A stretch of 64,000 bases of DNA, taken from NCBI RefSeq assembly GCF_030408815.1, contig NZ_CP047355.1:1302001-1366000 (forward strand), given 5' to 3'. This DNA is from Corynebacterium freiburgense. GTDB taxonomy: Bacteria > Actinomycetota > Actinomycetes > Mycobacteriales > Mycobacteriaceae. Position numbers and translations under genes: made by a program. Shown here piece after piece: positions 1 to 9,826 of this stretch (position 1 is the first letter of the stretch; every line of letters begins with the position of its first letter). Below the pieces are notes generated by a model. The model saw only the letters and a program-made list of their open reading frames with translations. It did no database searches and had not been told where the DNA came from.

Positions 1-796
1 AGAGCAGGTAATTCGTCCAACAGGGCTTGTAGACCCGAAAGTGGTGGTAAAGCCCACTAAAGGGCAAATTGATGATCTTATTTCGGAGATTCGAATTCGA
101 ACTGACAAAAACGAGCGCATTTTGGTTACCACATTGACCAAAAAGATGGCGGAAGATCTTACGGACTATTTACTTGAACATGGTGTAAAAGTTCGTTACC
201 TTCACTCTGATATTGATACCTTGCAACGTGTAGAGTTACTTCGCCAACTGCGTCTTGGGGAATACGACGTATTAGTGGGTATTAATCTCCTACGCGAAGG
301 CCTGGACTTACCCGAAGTATCACTTGTAGCAATTTTGGACGCCGATAAAGAAGGATTCCTTCGCTCGACCCGGTCACTTATTCAGACTATTGGTCGCGCT
401 GCCCGGAATGTTGCTGGCGAAGTTCATATGTATGCGGATAAAATCACCGATTCCATGCAACAAGCAATCGATGAAACAGAACGCCGCAGGGCACGGCAGA
501 TTGCATATAACGAAGAACACGGCATCGATCCACAGCCGCTCCGCAAGAAAATCGCAGATATTCTCGATCAAGTGTATGAAGATGCGCCAACTGCAGCAAA
601 TGGTGATATTGCTGTGGTTGAACGTCCGGATGTTAGCGATATGCCACAGGATCAAGTACAAAAACTCATTGACGAACTCACCGCTCAAATGGGTGCTGCA
701 GCACGCGAATTAAAGTTTGAACTCGCGGGACGCCTTCGAGATGAAATAGCAGATCTGAAAAAAGAACTGCGGGGTATGAAGGAAGCCGGTATTTAA
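1..796 (+). CDS. uvrB: UvrABC excinuclease subunit B, C-terminal part (5' end outside window)
   Basis: UvrB is the damage-loading helicase-like subunit of nucleotide excision repair, handed DNA by UvrA and then recruiting UvrC. The frame is open from the first bases, so the start lies upstream of the window. What is visible is the second helicase domain, with the sequence [18 protein letters not shown] and motif [11 protein letters not shown], and the C-terminal UVR domain (LIDELTAQM...[11 protein letters not shown]) that contacts UvrC. The chain ends normally at a TAA. uvrA lies about 4.6 kb downstream on the same strand, separated by unrelated genes, as is common in corynebacteria. The family call is secure; only the N-terminal ATP-binding half is missing. 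Confidence 0.97.
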   Translation, partial: EQVIRPTGLVDPKVVVKPTKGQIDDLISEIRIRTDKNERILVTTLTKKMAEDLTDYLLEHGVKVRYLHSDIDTLQRVELLRQLRLGEYDVLVGINLLREGLDLPEVSLVAILDADKEGFLRSTRSLIQTIGRAARNVAGEVHMYADKITDSMQQAIDETERRRARQIAYNEEHGIDPQPLRKKIADILDQVYEDAPTAANGDIAVVERPDVSDMPQDQVQKLIDELTAQMGAAARELKFELAGRLRDEIADLKKELRGMKEAGI

Positions 797-872
797 CCCT
801 CAATACAGATTGAAAATCCATATCGGGTGCTAGGATGTTAACGGCTTACAAGACCCATTGGGAAGGTTCATA

Positions 873-1313
873 ATGAGCGAATATAACAAAATTGTTGTCG
901 GTACCGACGGCTCCAAGTCTTCGATGCTTGCTGTAAAGCGCGCTGCTGCAATCGCAGCTGCGTTCGACGCAACACTGATTATCGGTTGTGCGTACTACGA
1001 AAATAAAGAGGCTGCTTCCAAGACACTGCGTCAAGATTCCGTAACAGTGCTCGGCGATGACCCCGCTCTGAAAAACCTTGAATCCGCTAAAGAAGCGGCA
1101 CAAGCGGTTGGGGCAACCAATATCGAAACCTATATCAAGTCAGGAACCCCGGTTGAAGCTCTTATGAGCATTGTTAATGAGCACCAAGCTGATCTGCTCG
1201 TAGTTGGTAACCGTGGCATTAACTCGTTGACTGGTCGTCTGCTTGGTTCAGTTCCAGCTGATGTTGCGCGTCAATCACAGTGCGACGTAATGATTGTGCA
1301 TACTGTGAACTAA
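873..1313 (+). CDS. universal stress protein (UspA family)
   Basis: Single-domain cytosolic universal stress protein of 146 aa. It begins with the family N-terminus IVVGTDGSKSS and carries the C-terminal ATP-binding signature VVGNRGINSLTGRLLGSVP (G-2x-G-9x-G-S type), so it probably binds ATP and dimerises. The ATG at 873 is chosen because a GGGAAGG ribosome site lies about 7 nt upstream; a TTG at 858 in the same frame would add five residues without a ribosome site. Candidate promoter elements TTGAAA (810-815) and TAGGAT (831-836) precede it with a short 15-nt spacer. Transcription ends at a convergent hairpin shared with the helicase gene. The specific stress response cannot be read from sequence. 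Confidence 0.93.
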   Translation: MSEYNKIVVGTDGSKSSMLAVKRAAAIAAAFDATLIIGCAYYENKEAASKTLRQDSVTVLGDDPALKNLESAKEAAQAVGATNIETYIKSGTPVEALMSIVNEHQADLLVVGNRGINSLTGRLLGSVPADVARQSQCDVMIVHTVN

Positions 1314-1323
1314 ATATCTGGAG

Positions 1324-1379
1324 AATTACTCATTATGCCGCTGGGTAGCATTTTGCTATTCAGCGGCATTGAAGTAATT
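1324..1379. terminator. bidirectional terminator between usp and helR
   Basis: Long hairpin between two convergent genes. Core stem ATGCCGCTG (1335-1343) pairs with CAGCGGCAT (1361-1369), with an inner TAGC/GCTA pair and an outer AATTACT (1324-1330)/AGTAATT (1373-1379) pair. The outer arm overlaps the stop codon of the minus-strand helicase gene. The symmetry suggests it serves both directions. Confidence 0.75.
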
Positions 1380-3606
1380 ATTGGAACTCAACTATTTCGG
1401 GGTTGGGCATAGCTCCAATAATGGTGAGACTTTGCGTTGCGCGTGTCAGGGCAACATAGAGGTCTTGCCATCCTTGTGTCGATGATTCGATGATGGTTGC
1501 AGGTTCCACAAGGATTACATGGTCAAATTCCAGACCTTTAATGTTATGTATATTTTCAGCTGAGATGATCTGGATCAGCCTGTCGGGGTTTTGTTGTTGC
1601 AAAGTGTTGGCAATTGCATTGGCATCGGTTCCGGAAGGATAAAAGTTTATGGTGCCATCGGTTGTGCGTATTGATGTACTAGGGGTTTGTTCGGGTGCGA
1701 TAATTGGAAGTAGTTTGGAGGCCTCATCCATTATGGTTTGCGGTGTCCGGTAATTAATGGTGAGTTGGTGGCGGCGAAAACGCTGCTTAACAAACGGCTC
1801 GAGTGTTTCTGTCCAGGTGTCTACACCAGCTGGTGAACCGGTTTGTGCAGTGTCTCCTACGATTGTTATCCATCGTGAGGGGCAACGGCGCATAACCATA
1901 CGCCATTCCATGGGGGAGAGTTCCTGCGCTTCGTCTACTACAACATGGCCATATGCCCATGTGTAATCAGCCTGGGCGCGTTCCGCAGTCGATCGAATAT
2001 CACGTACTTTTTGGCGGGCTGCCAGCGTTTCTGCATCGATTACGTCGTGGGCCATAAGGATTTCGGCATCGAATCCATCATCAAGGTCTTGGGAGGCGGA
2101 GCCAGTTAGAATATCTAAGGCATCTTGTGCTTCAGCGATTTGCTCTTGCCACTTCCGGTCTTCTTCAGCTTGGGCTTCCTCGGGATCCGCAATGCCAATA
2201 AAAACGGCTAGTTCATCAAGAAGGGCTGCATCACTTGAGGCCCAGGCGGAGTTTTTCTCCCGCAATAATGCCTGTTGTGTTTCATCATCGTATTCGGAAG
2301 CTGCAACTTGTATTCGATCTTCGGATTCAAGGAGTTCCCGCAAAACTTGTCGGGGTTCAAGCGTCGGCCAGAAGGCATCAATTAATTCTTGAACGTGTGT
2401 TTCATCTGCAAGGTCTTCATAGAGTTGGGCTATATCGCCGCCAGAAAGTAGGTTTTTGCCTCCAAGAGGGTCGGCTCCAATCGTTTCAGCAAGTGCCTGT
2501 GCCATTTGTTCAAGCATGTGATCGCGGAATATGGCACGCGCACGATTGTGCGGTTGGCGGGAGCGGCGCGCACGCGTGCGTGATTTCTTCACTAGCGCGG
2601 CGTCGATACGCACATGAATGCCATCTACGGTAATCGTCAGGGGTGCTTCAGGCAGTGTTTGATAGGCTTTGACGGCATTACCAAGAATATGCACCATTTC
2701 TTCACTGCCTTTGATTTCCCTGGTGAGCAGTGATTCTTCTGCGGTTGCTTGGACGCCTGGATAAAGGTCACCAATGGTGCTGAGTACTACGCCGGTTTCC
2801 CCGAGTTCTGGAAGTACGCGGGAAATATAGTCAAGGAATGTGCGATTTGGGCCGATAATAAGAACACCAGTTTTAGCAAGTAGATCTCGCCAAGTGTAGA
2901 GCAAATATGCGACTCGATGAAGAGCTACCGCAGTTTTGCCGGTGCCGGGGCCACCTTCCACCACCATAACGCCGCGGGTGGTGTCACGAATAATTTCGTC
3001 TTGTTCGCGTTGGATTGTTTCAACGATATCGGTCATATAACCGGTGCGAGCAGCTTCCAATGCGCGGAAAAGTGCTGCTTCACTGCTTACATCGGCATGG
3101 TCTTCGGTGGTAGGGGCACCATTTAGAAATTCGTCGTCAATACCAACGACTTTCCGTCCTTTTGTTCGGATGTGGCGGCGAGTTTCCACGCCTTCAGGGT
3201 TGGCGGTTGTTGCCAAATAAAAGGGGCGTGCCATTGGCGCCCGCCAATCAAGTAAAAGTGTGCGGTAATTTTCTTCACGGGCGTCTAGCCCCATTCGGCC
3301 AATATATCGGCGATCTAAGTCTGGTCGATTCGGAGCTGGGTTTTCGGGAGTTTGGGCGGCAATATCAATTCGCCCAAATACCAATCCAAGTTGTGCAAGG
3401 TTGAGGCGATCGAGTTTTGCATTAAGTGCATGGTATTCGATTTCGCGTTCTACAAGCGCTTCAGCATCGGGGTTGGCCCGGTCCACCCGTAACATTACCT
3501 CGGCGAGCCGCTCGTTGGAGCGTTGCACTTCAGCATCGAGTCGAGCAAATAAGGCATCTACATAGGTTTGTTCGGCTGCTATGTGCGCTGCGGCAGAATC
3601 CTCCAT
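1378..3606 (-). CDS. helR: UvrD-like ATPase of the HelD/HelR family (RNA polymerase recycling)
   Basis: Superfamily 1 ATPase of 742 aa. An N-terminal helical segment (about 10-75, predicted coiled coil) is followed by a Walker A motif GPGTGKT at 219-225, a Walker B/DEAQ box (VVVDEAQELSPMEW), GDTAQ, the NYRTPQTI motif, NIKGLEFDHVILV and the C-terminal ALTRATQSL motif VI. This arrangement, with an N-terminal arm and a split helicase core, matches HelD-type proteins that bind RNA polymerase and release stalled complexes; actinobacterial HelR also lowers rifampicin sensitivity. The role is inferred from family. A generic DNA helicase role is the alternative. It is monocistronic, convergent with the usp gene. 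Translation starts at the ATG ending at 3606. Confidence 0.85.
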   Translation of the reverse strand: MEDSAAAHIAAEQTYVDALFARLDAEVQRSNERLAEVMLRVDRANPDAEALVEREIEYHALNAKLDRLNLAQLGLVFGRIDIAAQTPENPAPNRPDLDRRYIGRMGLDAREENYRTLLLDWRAPMARPFYLATTANPEGVETRRHIRTKGRKVVGIDDEFLNGAPTTEDHADVSSEAALFRALEAARTGYMTDIVETIQREQDEIIRDTTRGVMVVEGGPGTGKTAVALHRVAYLLYTWRDLLAKTGVLIIGPNRTFLDYISRVLPELGETGVVLSTIGDLYPGVQATAEESLLTREIKGSEEMVHILGNAVKAYQTLPEAPLTITVDGIHVRIDAALVKKSRTRARRSRQPHNRARAIFRDHMLEQMAQALAETIGADPLGGKNLLSGGDIAQLYEDLADETHVQELIDAFWPTLEPRQVLRELLESEDRIQVAASEYDDETQQALLREKNSAWASSDAALLDELAVFIGIADPEEAQAEEDRKWQEQIAEAQDALDILTGSASQDLDDGFDAEILMAHDVIDAETLAARQKVRDIRSTAERAQADYTWAYGHVVVDEAQELSPMEWRMVMRRCPSRWITIVGDTAQTGSPAGVDTWTETLEPFVKQRFRRHQLTINYRTPQTIMDEASKLLPIIAPEQTPSTSIRTTDGTINFYPSGTDANAIANTLQQQNPDRLIQIISAENIHNIKGLEFDHVILVEPATIIESSTQGWQDLYVALTRATQSLTIIGAMPNPEIVEFQ

Positions 3607-3732
3607 GTGAGTGGCACTTTCTGTTGTTGATACTGGGGGACCAATGAAAGGGTCGGCCCATTAGTGTGCCTTATTGAGGGTACTTTGTGCCACTAACACG
3701 GCGGAAACGATTGCCAAAACTTCGCACAACTT

Positions 3733-4584
3733 TTAAATGTCGAACTTTTTATTGAGCTTTTTCTGGGCTCGTGCTACCGCTTTATCTGCGCGCTTTTGAT
3801 ATGCAAGCGCTGATTTCTGCAGTTTCTTTGACTTCCGGCCAGCATACGCTTCGGCTTGGTGGGAAAGCTCATCGGCACGTGCTTGCGCTGTAGCTGCTGC
3901 TTTGACCAAGCGGCTACGAGCAGCCTTTGCGTTATCTTGGGCGCGGGCAAGCCAATCGTCTTTATTATCATCTACATATTCACGGGCTTGGCCAGCGTAA
4001 TCGCTTACCGTTTCTGCGGCATCCTCAAGAAAAGAACGCGCATTGGAAGCAAATGCAGATGCAGTCTCTTGAGCGGAGTCCGCTAATTTTTCGGTTTCGC
4101 TACGAGTAGGCAAGGCTTGTTGAATCGCTTTATTTGCATCTTTTGCGGCGCGGGAGGCGCGCCACTTTAAACCAGGTTTACCGGCAGTATCTGCGGAGGC
4201 AATAAACAATCCGCCTAATAGTGCAACGCTTGTGGTAAAACCACTGCGGCGTGCTTTTTTCTCGTCGGGGTCTTGTGTTTCCCAGAATGCGTGGCGCGCC
4301 AGAATAGTTGGCACGGATACCAATGCGAGAACCCCTGCCGAGACCCGCGGGAATTTTCCTAGAGCCAATAACGTTCCTGCGGCTACTTTTGTAGCGCCAA
4401 CTGAACGGGCAACAAGCTCAGGGTCGCGAGGAATCTGACGTGCATATTGATAAGGCAGAACAGTACGTGCGTGATTGATAACAGCCTGTGTGCCCTCGAC
4501 ATGTTCATCAGTATTGAGAAGTGTATCCACGCCGTCTGCGACATACACTGATGCCAACATAGGGCGGGCAAGCTTACGGATCAT
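3733..4584 (-). CDS. DoxX-like membrane protein with long lysine/alanine-rich tail
   Basis: Protein of 283 aa. Residues about 1-145 form a DoxX-like membrane domain: it starts IRKLARPMLASVYVADGVD and includes a stretch of small hydrophobic segments (TKVAAGTLLALGKFPRVSAGVLALVSVP and GFTTSVALLGGLFIA). The remaining half is a charged, alanine- and lysine-rich helical tail, probably a cytoplasmic coiled coil. The start at 4584 is set by AAGGAGCT upstream; the open frame extends further to 4770 but without ribosome site and overlapping the neighbouring hydrolase. The function of actinobacterial DoxX proteins is not settled (a link to redox homeostasis is known in mycobacteria). The neighbouring MBL hydrolase is transcribed the same way. 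Confidence 0.8.
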   Translation of the reverse strand: MIRKLARPMLASVYVADGVDTLLNTDEHVEGTQAVINHARTVLPYQYARQIPRDPELVARSVGATKVAAGTLLALGKFPRVSAGVLALVSVPTILARHAFWETQDPDEKKARRSGFTTSVALLGGLFIASADTAGKPGLKWRASRAAKDANKAIQQALPTRSETEKLADSAQETASAFASNARSFLEDAAETVSDYAGQAREYVDDNKDDWLARAQDNAKAARSRLVKAAATAQARADELSHQAEAYAGRKSKKLQKSALAYQKRADKAVARAQKKLNKKFDI

Positions 4585-4681
4585 TACTGTAGAGCTCCTT
4601 AAAACATCATGGATAAGGTGTTTCCGAGTGTACGGAAAGTTCAGTGTTTCCGCTGTACGCCTTTTGCATTCAAACTCGTGT

Positions 4682-5281
4682 TTACCAACCTCGTTGGCGC
4701 CATTCTTTAAGATGAGGGCGCTCAGCTCCCAATGTAGTAGCGTTTCCATGGCCGGGGTGCACAATTGCATCGTCAGGATAGTCGGCGAAAATTCGCTCGA
4801 TTACATCATCGAGTAATTGGTTGAAATCTTCCTTGTTCGTGGTTTTCCCAACACCACCAGGAAATAGCGAATCACCTACAAAAAGATGTGTTTGCCCATC
4901 AATATTCGTTATTATTGCTAACCCTCCCTCAGTATGTCCACGTAGAATTCGCACCGGGAACTTATGTCCCGCAAAGTCTATGGTTTCACCATCATGCATT
5001 TCGACGTCCACAGGGCACGGCAATGCTGGTGCGTCCAGGGCCGAAGCAATATGAGTAGCGCCGGTAGCTTGCAATACTTCTGCTAATGCTCGGACATGAT
5101 CAGCATGCCGGTGTGTGGTCACTACATGAGTGATTTCCACCCCACGTGCTTCGGCCAGTGCAAGCAGCTGCGCAGCATCGTCCGCGGCGTCGATAAGTAA
5201 CGCTTGTTTGCCGCACGTGAGAAGATAGCAATTATTGTCCATCTCAGACACTGAAACTTGATGAAGTGCTAGCGTATCCAT
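4682..5281 (-). CDS. MBL-fold metallo-hydrolase (glyoxalase II-like)
   Basis: Metallo-beta-lactamase fold hydrolase of 199 aa. The metal-binding motif THRHADH (HxHxDH) is present, followed by GHTEGG, a [10 protein letters not shown] segment supplying the bridging aspartate, and a final PGHG histidine. This is the layout of hydroxyacylglutathione hydrolase-like and persulfide dioxygenase-like enzymes; the substrate is undetermined because corynebacteria use mycothiol rather than glutathione. The start at 5281 looks leaderless: a TACTCT hexamer (5289-5294 on the minus strand) lies exactly 7 nt before the ATG. It is divergent from uvrA. Confidence 0.88.
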   Translation of the reverse strand: MDTLALHQVSVSEMDNNCYLLTCGKQALLIDAADDAAQLLALAEARGVEITHVVTTHRHADHVRALAEVLQATGATHIASALDAPALPCPVDVEMHDGETIDFAGHKFPVRILRGHTEGGLAIITNIDGQTHLFVGDSLFPGGVGKTTNKEDFNQLLDDVIERIFADYPDDAIVHPGHGNATTLGAERPHLKEWRQRGW

Positions 5282-5361
5282 GTTTCCCAGAGTAGCTAAA
5301 CTCGCACCTCATTGATATGTTCAATGTGTTTTGGCCTAACGAGTGAAAGGGTGCCGCATCA

Positions 5362-8211
5362 ATGGCAGATCGCCTTATCGTGCGAGGAGCACGGGAACAT
5401 AATTTAAAAGGTGTGGACATTGATATTCCGCGCGACACTATGGTGGTGTTCACCGGACTATCCGGCTCCGGAAAATCATCGTTAGCATTCGATACGATTT
5501 TTGCCGAAGGTCAGCGCCGGTATGTCGAGTCCCTATCGTCCTATGCGCGACAATTTCTTGGCCAAATGGATAAACCTGATGTGGACTTTATTGAAGGTCT
5601 TTCACCAGCGGTATCCATCGACCAAAAATCCACCAACCGAAATCCGCGATCGACCGTAGGCACTATTACTGAAGTATATGATTACCTGCGTCTGCTCTAT
5701 GCTCGTGCTGGCACAGCGCACTGCCCAGAATGCGATGCTGTAATTGAACGGCAAACCCCACAGCAAATCGTGGACCGCATTTTGGAAATGGAAGAAGGCT
5801 TAAAATTCCAAGTTCTGGCGCCAGTAGTGCGAACCCGAAAAGGTGAGTTTGTTGATCTATTTGCTAACCTTGCGGCCCAAGGTTATTCAAGGGTGCGTGT
5901 TGATGGGGAAGTGCACCAATTAACAAACCCACCGACGCTGGAAAAACAAATTAAACACGATATTGAAGTCGTGGTTGACCGTCTTCAAGTAAAACAATCA
6001 CAACGCCAACGTCTGACCGATTCCATTGAAACAGCATTGCAACTAGCCGATGGTGTTGTGGAGTTAGATTTCGTTTCCCTTGAAGACGATCACCCAATGA
6101 AAACCCGGCGTTTTTCCGAAAAACTGGCTTGCCCAAATGGGCATGCATTAGGTGTTGATGAACTTGAGCCACGCTCGTTTTCTTTTAACTCACCCTACGG
6201 TGCTTGCCCATCCTGTGACGGGCTGGGAACCAAACTGGAAGTAGACCTTGATTTAGTAATTCCAGATCCCGATGTTCCTCTTATTGACGCAATTCAACCC
6301 TGGATGTCTGGAGCGGGGGAAGGTTACTATCAAAAACTCCTTGTTGGTTTCGCTGCCGTAATGGGCTTTGATGTAAATACTCCGTTTTCCGAACTCACCG
6401 CAGCGCAGCGGAAAGCAGTACTGCACGGGTCTCGCCACAAAGTAAATGTAAAGTACACGAACCGTTATGGCCGGACCCGCACCTGGAACTCTGCATTCGA
6501 GGGTGTGCTACCAAGCCTGACTCGAAGGCTAGAAAACACCGATTCCGATGCGCAAAAAGAACGTCTTTTAGGGTATATGCGTGAAGTCGCTTGCCCTACT
6601 TGCCAAGGTTCCCGACTCAAACCAGAAATCCTTGCAGTACGGTTGGCCTCCGAAACCCATGGTGAACAATCCATCGCTGGTTTGACTCGAATGTCAGTTG
6701 AAGATGCTTCAGCCTTTCTGGATTCCCTGAAACTCGGGCACCGGGAGGCAATGATTGCAGGTGCCGTTTTAAAGGAAGTACAAGCCCGTCTGAAATTCCT
6801 CCTTGATGTAGGTTTGAACTATCTTTCGCTTGACCGTGCAGCGGGCACCCTATCCGGTGGTGAAGCCCAACGAATCCGATTAGCCACCCAAATTGGTTCC
6901 GGCCTTGCGGGCGTGCTGTATGTATTAGATGAACCCTCGATTGGCCTCCATCAACGCGATAACCAACGCTTGATTGCAACACTGGAACATCTACGGGATA
7001 TTGGTAATACCCTTATTGTGGTAGAACACGATGAAGACACTATTAAAGCCGCAGACTGGCTAGTGGATATCGGTCCTCGTGCTGGGGAATTTGGTGGGGA
7101 AGTGGTTTACCAAGGTAAGCCATCAGGCATTGCAAAATGCAAAAATTCCATTACGGGAGATTACCTCAGTGGCCGTAAAGTGCTCGGCGTTCCTGATTCT
7201 CGACGCCCCGCCAACCCCGAGCGGGAACTACGAGTCTTAGGCGCCCGCGAAAACAACCTCCGTGACATCGATGTAACAATTCCCCTCGGCGTATTGTGTT
7301 GCGTCACCGGAGTATCAGGATCAGGAAAATCCACCCTTATTAACCAAATTCTGGCAAAAATCCTGGCAAATAAACTCAATAAGGCACGGCAAGTTCCAGG
7401 TAAAGCAACCCGTGTAGAAGGCATTGAGCATCTAGATAAACTGGTGCAAGTAGACCAATCACCAATTGGCCGAACACCACGCTCGAATCCAGCGACATAC
7501 ACTGGCGTGTTCGATAAAATCCGAACTTTGTTTGCAGAGACAACTGAAGCAAAGGTACGTGGATATAAGCCAGGACGTTTTTCTTTTAATGTAAAAGGCG
7601 GGCGCTGTGAAGCATGCCACGGTGATGGCACTCTAAAGATCGAAATGAACTTTCTACCAGATGTGTATGTGCCATGTGAAGTATGCGGCGGAGCACGCTA
7701 TAACCGAGAAACTTTGGAAGTGTTCTATAAAGGGAAAAATATTGCCCAAGTATTGGAGATGTCCATTAGCGAGGCGGCGGAATTTTTCGCTCCGATCAGT
7801 TCGATTCACCGATACTTAAATACCCTGGTCGAAGTAGGTTTAGGATATGTGCGGTTAGGACAATCAGCAACAACACTTTCTGGTGGAGAAGCTCAACGCG
7901 TCAAACTTGCATCCGAACTGCATAAACGATCCAATGGGCGCACCGTATATATCCTCGACGAACCTACAACCGGCTTGCATTTTGAGGACATCCGGAAACT
8001 TATGCTGGTAATCCAAGGCCTGGTAGATAAAGGAAATAGCGTCATTATTATCGAACATAACCTCGACGTTATTAAGGCCGCTGATTGGATTGTGGATATG
8101 GGGCCGGAAGGCGGTGCGGGTGGAGGCCTTGTAGTTGCCTCTGGAACCCCGGAAACCGTTGCCAACGTGAAGGAATCTTACACTGGGCAGTTCCTTAAAG
8201 AGTTGTTGTAA
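5362..8211 (+). CDS. uvrA: UvrABC excinuclease subunit A
   Basis: Full-length UvrA (949 aa), the ATP-dependent damage sensor of nucleotide excision repair that loads UvrB. Two ABC ATPase modules are visible: Walker [10 protein letters not shown] near residue 31 and GVSGSGKST in the second half, each with an LSGGEAQR signature. Zinc-binding cysteine clusters [17 protein letters not shown] and [10 protein letters not shown]...PCEVCGG are intact. The ATG at 5362 is preceded by GAAAGGG. No clear LexA operator was recognised in the short upstream gap. Its 3' end overlaps the convergent minus-strand membrane-protein gene by 17 bp. Confidence 0.98.
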   Translation: MADRLIVRGAREHNLKGVDIDIPRDTMVVFTGLSGSGKSSLAFDTIFAEGQRRYVESLSSYARQFLGQMDKPDVDFIEGLSPAVSIDQKSTNRNPRSTVGTITEVYDYLRLLYARAGTAHCPECDAVIERQTPQQIVDRILEMEEGLKFQVLAPVVRTRKGEFVDLFANLAAQGYSRVRVDGEVHQLTNPPTLEKQIKHDIEVVVDRLQVKQSQRQRLTDSIETALQLADGVVELDFVSLEDDHPMKTRRFSEKLACPNGHALGVDELEPRSFSFNSPYGACPSCDGLGTKLEVDLDLVIPDPDVPLIDAIQPWMSGAGEGYYQKLLVGFAAVMGFDVNTPFSELTAAQRKAVLHGSRHKVNVKYTNRYGRTRTWNSAFEGVLPSLTRRLENTDSDAQKERLLGYMREVACPTCQGSRLKPEILAVRLASETHGEQSIAGLTRMSVEDASAFLDSLKLGHREAMIAGAVLKEVQARLKFLLDVGLNYLSLDRAAGTLSGGEAQRIRLATQIGSGLAGVLYVLDEPSIGLHQRDNQRLIATLEHLRDIGNTLIVVEHDEDTIKAADWLVDIGPRAGEFGGEVVYQGKPSGIAKCKNSITGDYLSGRKVLGVPDSRRPANPERELRVLGARENNLRDIDVTIPLGVLCCVTGVSGSGKSTLINQILAKILANKLNKARQVPGKATRVEGIEHLDKLVQVDQSPIGRTPRSNPATYTGVFDKIRTLFAETTEAKVRGYKPGRFSFNVKGGRCEACHGDGTLKIEMNFLPDVYVPCEVCGGARYNRETLEVFYKGKNIAQVLEMSISEAAEFFAPISSIHRYLNTLVEVGLGYVRLGQSATTLSGGEAQRVKLASELHKRSNGRTVYILDEPTTGLHFEDIRKLMLVIQGLVDKGNSVIIIEHNLDVIKAADWIVDMGPEGGAGGGLVVASGTPETVANVKESYTGQFLKELL

Positions 8212-9826
8212 GGGTAGATTCCTTACTTTCATCAACTGCGGGTGGAACTGTTTCGGATTGCGTTGTTTTTTGCGAAGTTTGGCTATTGCGAATAAACGCA
8301 GTGGCCAAAAATGCGGCACCGAAAAATGCGAGTTCGATGATATATAGAATAATTGGCATTATCTCTACATCTAATATTATTAATTTTGAAAGTGCTGCGC
8401 CAAGATATAGTATTGCGAACTCTACTTGGGTTTTCCGCTGCAACTTTGGCCATGCCAAAAAGAAAGCAATTCCAATAACAAGCCAAATTGATGACGCAAG
8501 GATATGACTTACATACCAGCCTGCGTTCCCACCGGCATATTTCCCGATCATTGCAACACTAAGTGTGCAGTAATACATGAAAAACGCCAAAAGAACTTTA
8601 GTATGGTCGGACGAAATTATTGTTGACTTTAACCACAGGAAATACAGTATTAAAAGTGAAGCAAAGAAAAACCATGCAAAAATAAAATTATCAAAGGGTT
8701 GTAAAATTGTAGCTTGCTGAGTTAATGCATATGGAACGAAGGTAAATGATGCCAATGTGCTAGTAAACAACCAACAACCCCAAGGCGCGAGGTTGCGAGA
8801 GTTGCGCATTAACCAGGTGAGTACGAGTAAAAATGCGATATAGAATATCCAGAGATTTCTAGCGTTTGCCTCTGTCACATACAACACGAGCAGTGGGAAA
8901 GCAGCAAATGAAAGTGAAATAATTTTCGTTTCACTTCTCAATGGTGAAGGCGCAAAATAAGACAGTGCCAGCCAAAAAATGGAGAATACGAATGAAGAAA
9001 TATATACCCAGTTTTGCTGAAATGGAAGCCATAGTATTACTTGGATGGCAATAACTAAAGTGGTCGAATAGCCGTGAAAAAGAGACCTTTTTGTAGTGGT
9101 GTCCCAAAGGCTAAAGATTGCAATGAAAATTGATGTGATAAAACCACATAATTCATAGAAGTACTCAAACGGCAAGTTGGTATCCAGATGCAGCAGAATC
9201 AACACGCCCGCAGCCCCAAAAACCTTTGCGTTATCAAAGTCAGGTTTCCTAAATGAACTCGCAAGCAATAATATTCCTACACACACTGGTGGGAAAGGAA
9301 AGTAGAGTTCGTGTGCTGCATAGTTCGAAAATGTAATACTAAATCCGCCGAATACAGCGGCGAGCATTAACAACGTTATGATTTGGTGCCAAAATCGCGC
9401 TAGTGCGAAGTGACTTGTAACTAATACGGCAAAGCAAATAGCACCCAGCCATAAGGGCCACCAAGAATAGATATACAGCAAGGAATACAGCACTAAGCTA
9501 TAGATAGAGCCGGAAGTAGCCAGCAACCCACCGCTAATGATAATAGGAACTTGCCGCTTAGCCAATAGAACTGCGGAACTAAGAAATAGTGAGCCAAGAA
9601 TCGTGGCGCCAATAATCCGAAGAAGTGGTGTAAAAACAATAAACTTGGATACCAAAGATACAAGGTATCCAACGCCAGCTATGGTAATTAAAATGCCGAA
9701 GATCGCGAGGATTCGGATAATAGTTTTTTCATTTGCCCACCATGGTGATTGTTGTTGTGATTCCGACGTTGTAGCAGGCATATGCGAATTAAAATTATTT
9801 TGATGTTGAGGGGACTGATTTTGCAT
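8195..9826 (-). CDS. polytopic membrane protein, DUF2339-like (downstream paralogue)
   Basis: Integral membrane protein of 543 aa with a short hydrophilic glutamine/serine-rich N-terminus (about 1-27), the motif [11 protein letters not shown], then a near-continuous series of hydrophobic helices (at least a dozen) and a hydrophilic threonine/serine/glutamate tail. It resembles DUF2339 proteins, whose function is unknown. It is a paralogue of the gene just upstream: both share PWWxNE at the membrane entry, an L(V/L)R(V/I) segment and a YSWxPxWLGAI motif. Stop and start of the pair overlap as TAATG, so they are co-translated. Its 3' end overlaps uvrA tail to tail by 17 bp. Confidence 0.72.
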   Translation of the reverse strand: MQNQSPQHQNNFNSHMPATTSESQQQSPWWANEKTIIRILAIFGILITIAGVGYLVSLVSKFIVFTPLLRIIGATILGSLFLSSAVLLAKRQVPIIISGGLLATSGSIYSLVLYSLLYIYSWWPLWLGAICFAVLVTSHFALARFWHQIITLLMLAAVFGGFSITFSNYAAHELYFPFPPVCVGILLLASSFRKPDFDNAKVFGAAGVLILLHLDTNLPFEYFYELCGFITSIFIAIFSLWDTTTKRSLFHGYSTTLVIAIQVILWLPFQQNWVYISSFVFSIFWLALSYFAPSPLRSETKIISLSFAAFPLLVLYVTEANARNLWIFYIAFLLVLTWLMRNSRNLAPWGCWLFTSTLASFTFVPYALTQQATILQPFDNFIFAWFFFASLLILYFLWLKSTIISSDHTKVLLAFFMYYCTLSVAMIGKYAGGNAGWYVSHILASSIWLVIGIAFFLAWPKLQRKTQVEFAILYLGAALSKLIILDVEIMPIILYIIELAFFGAAFLATAFIRNSQTSQKTTQSETVPPAVDESKESTLTTTL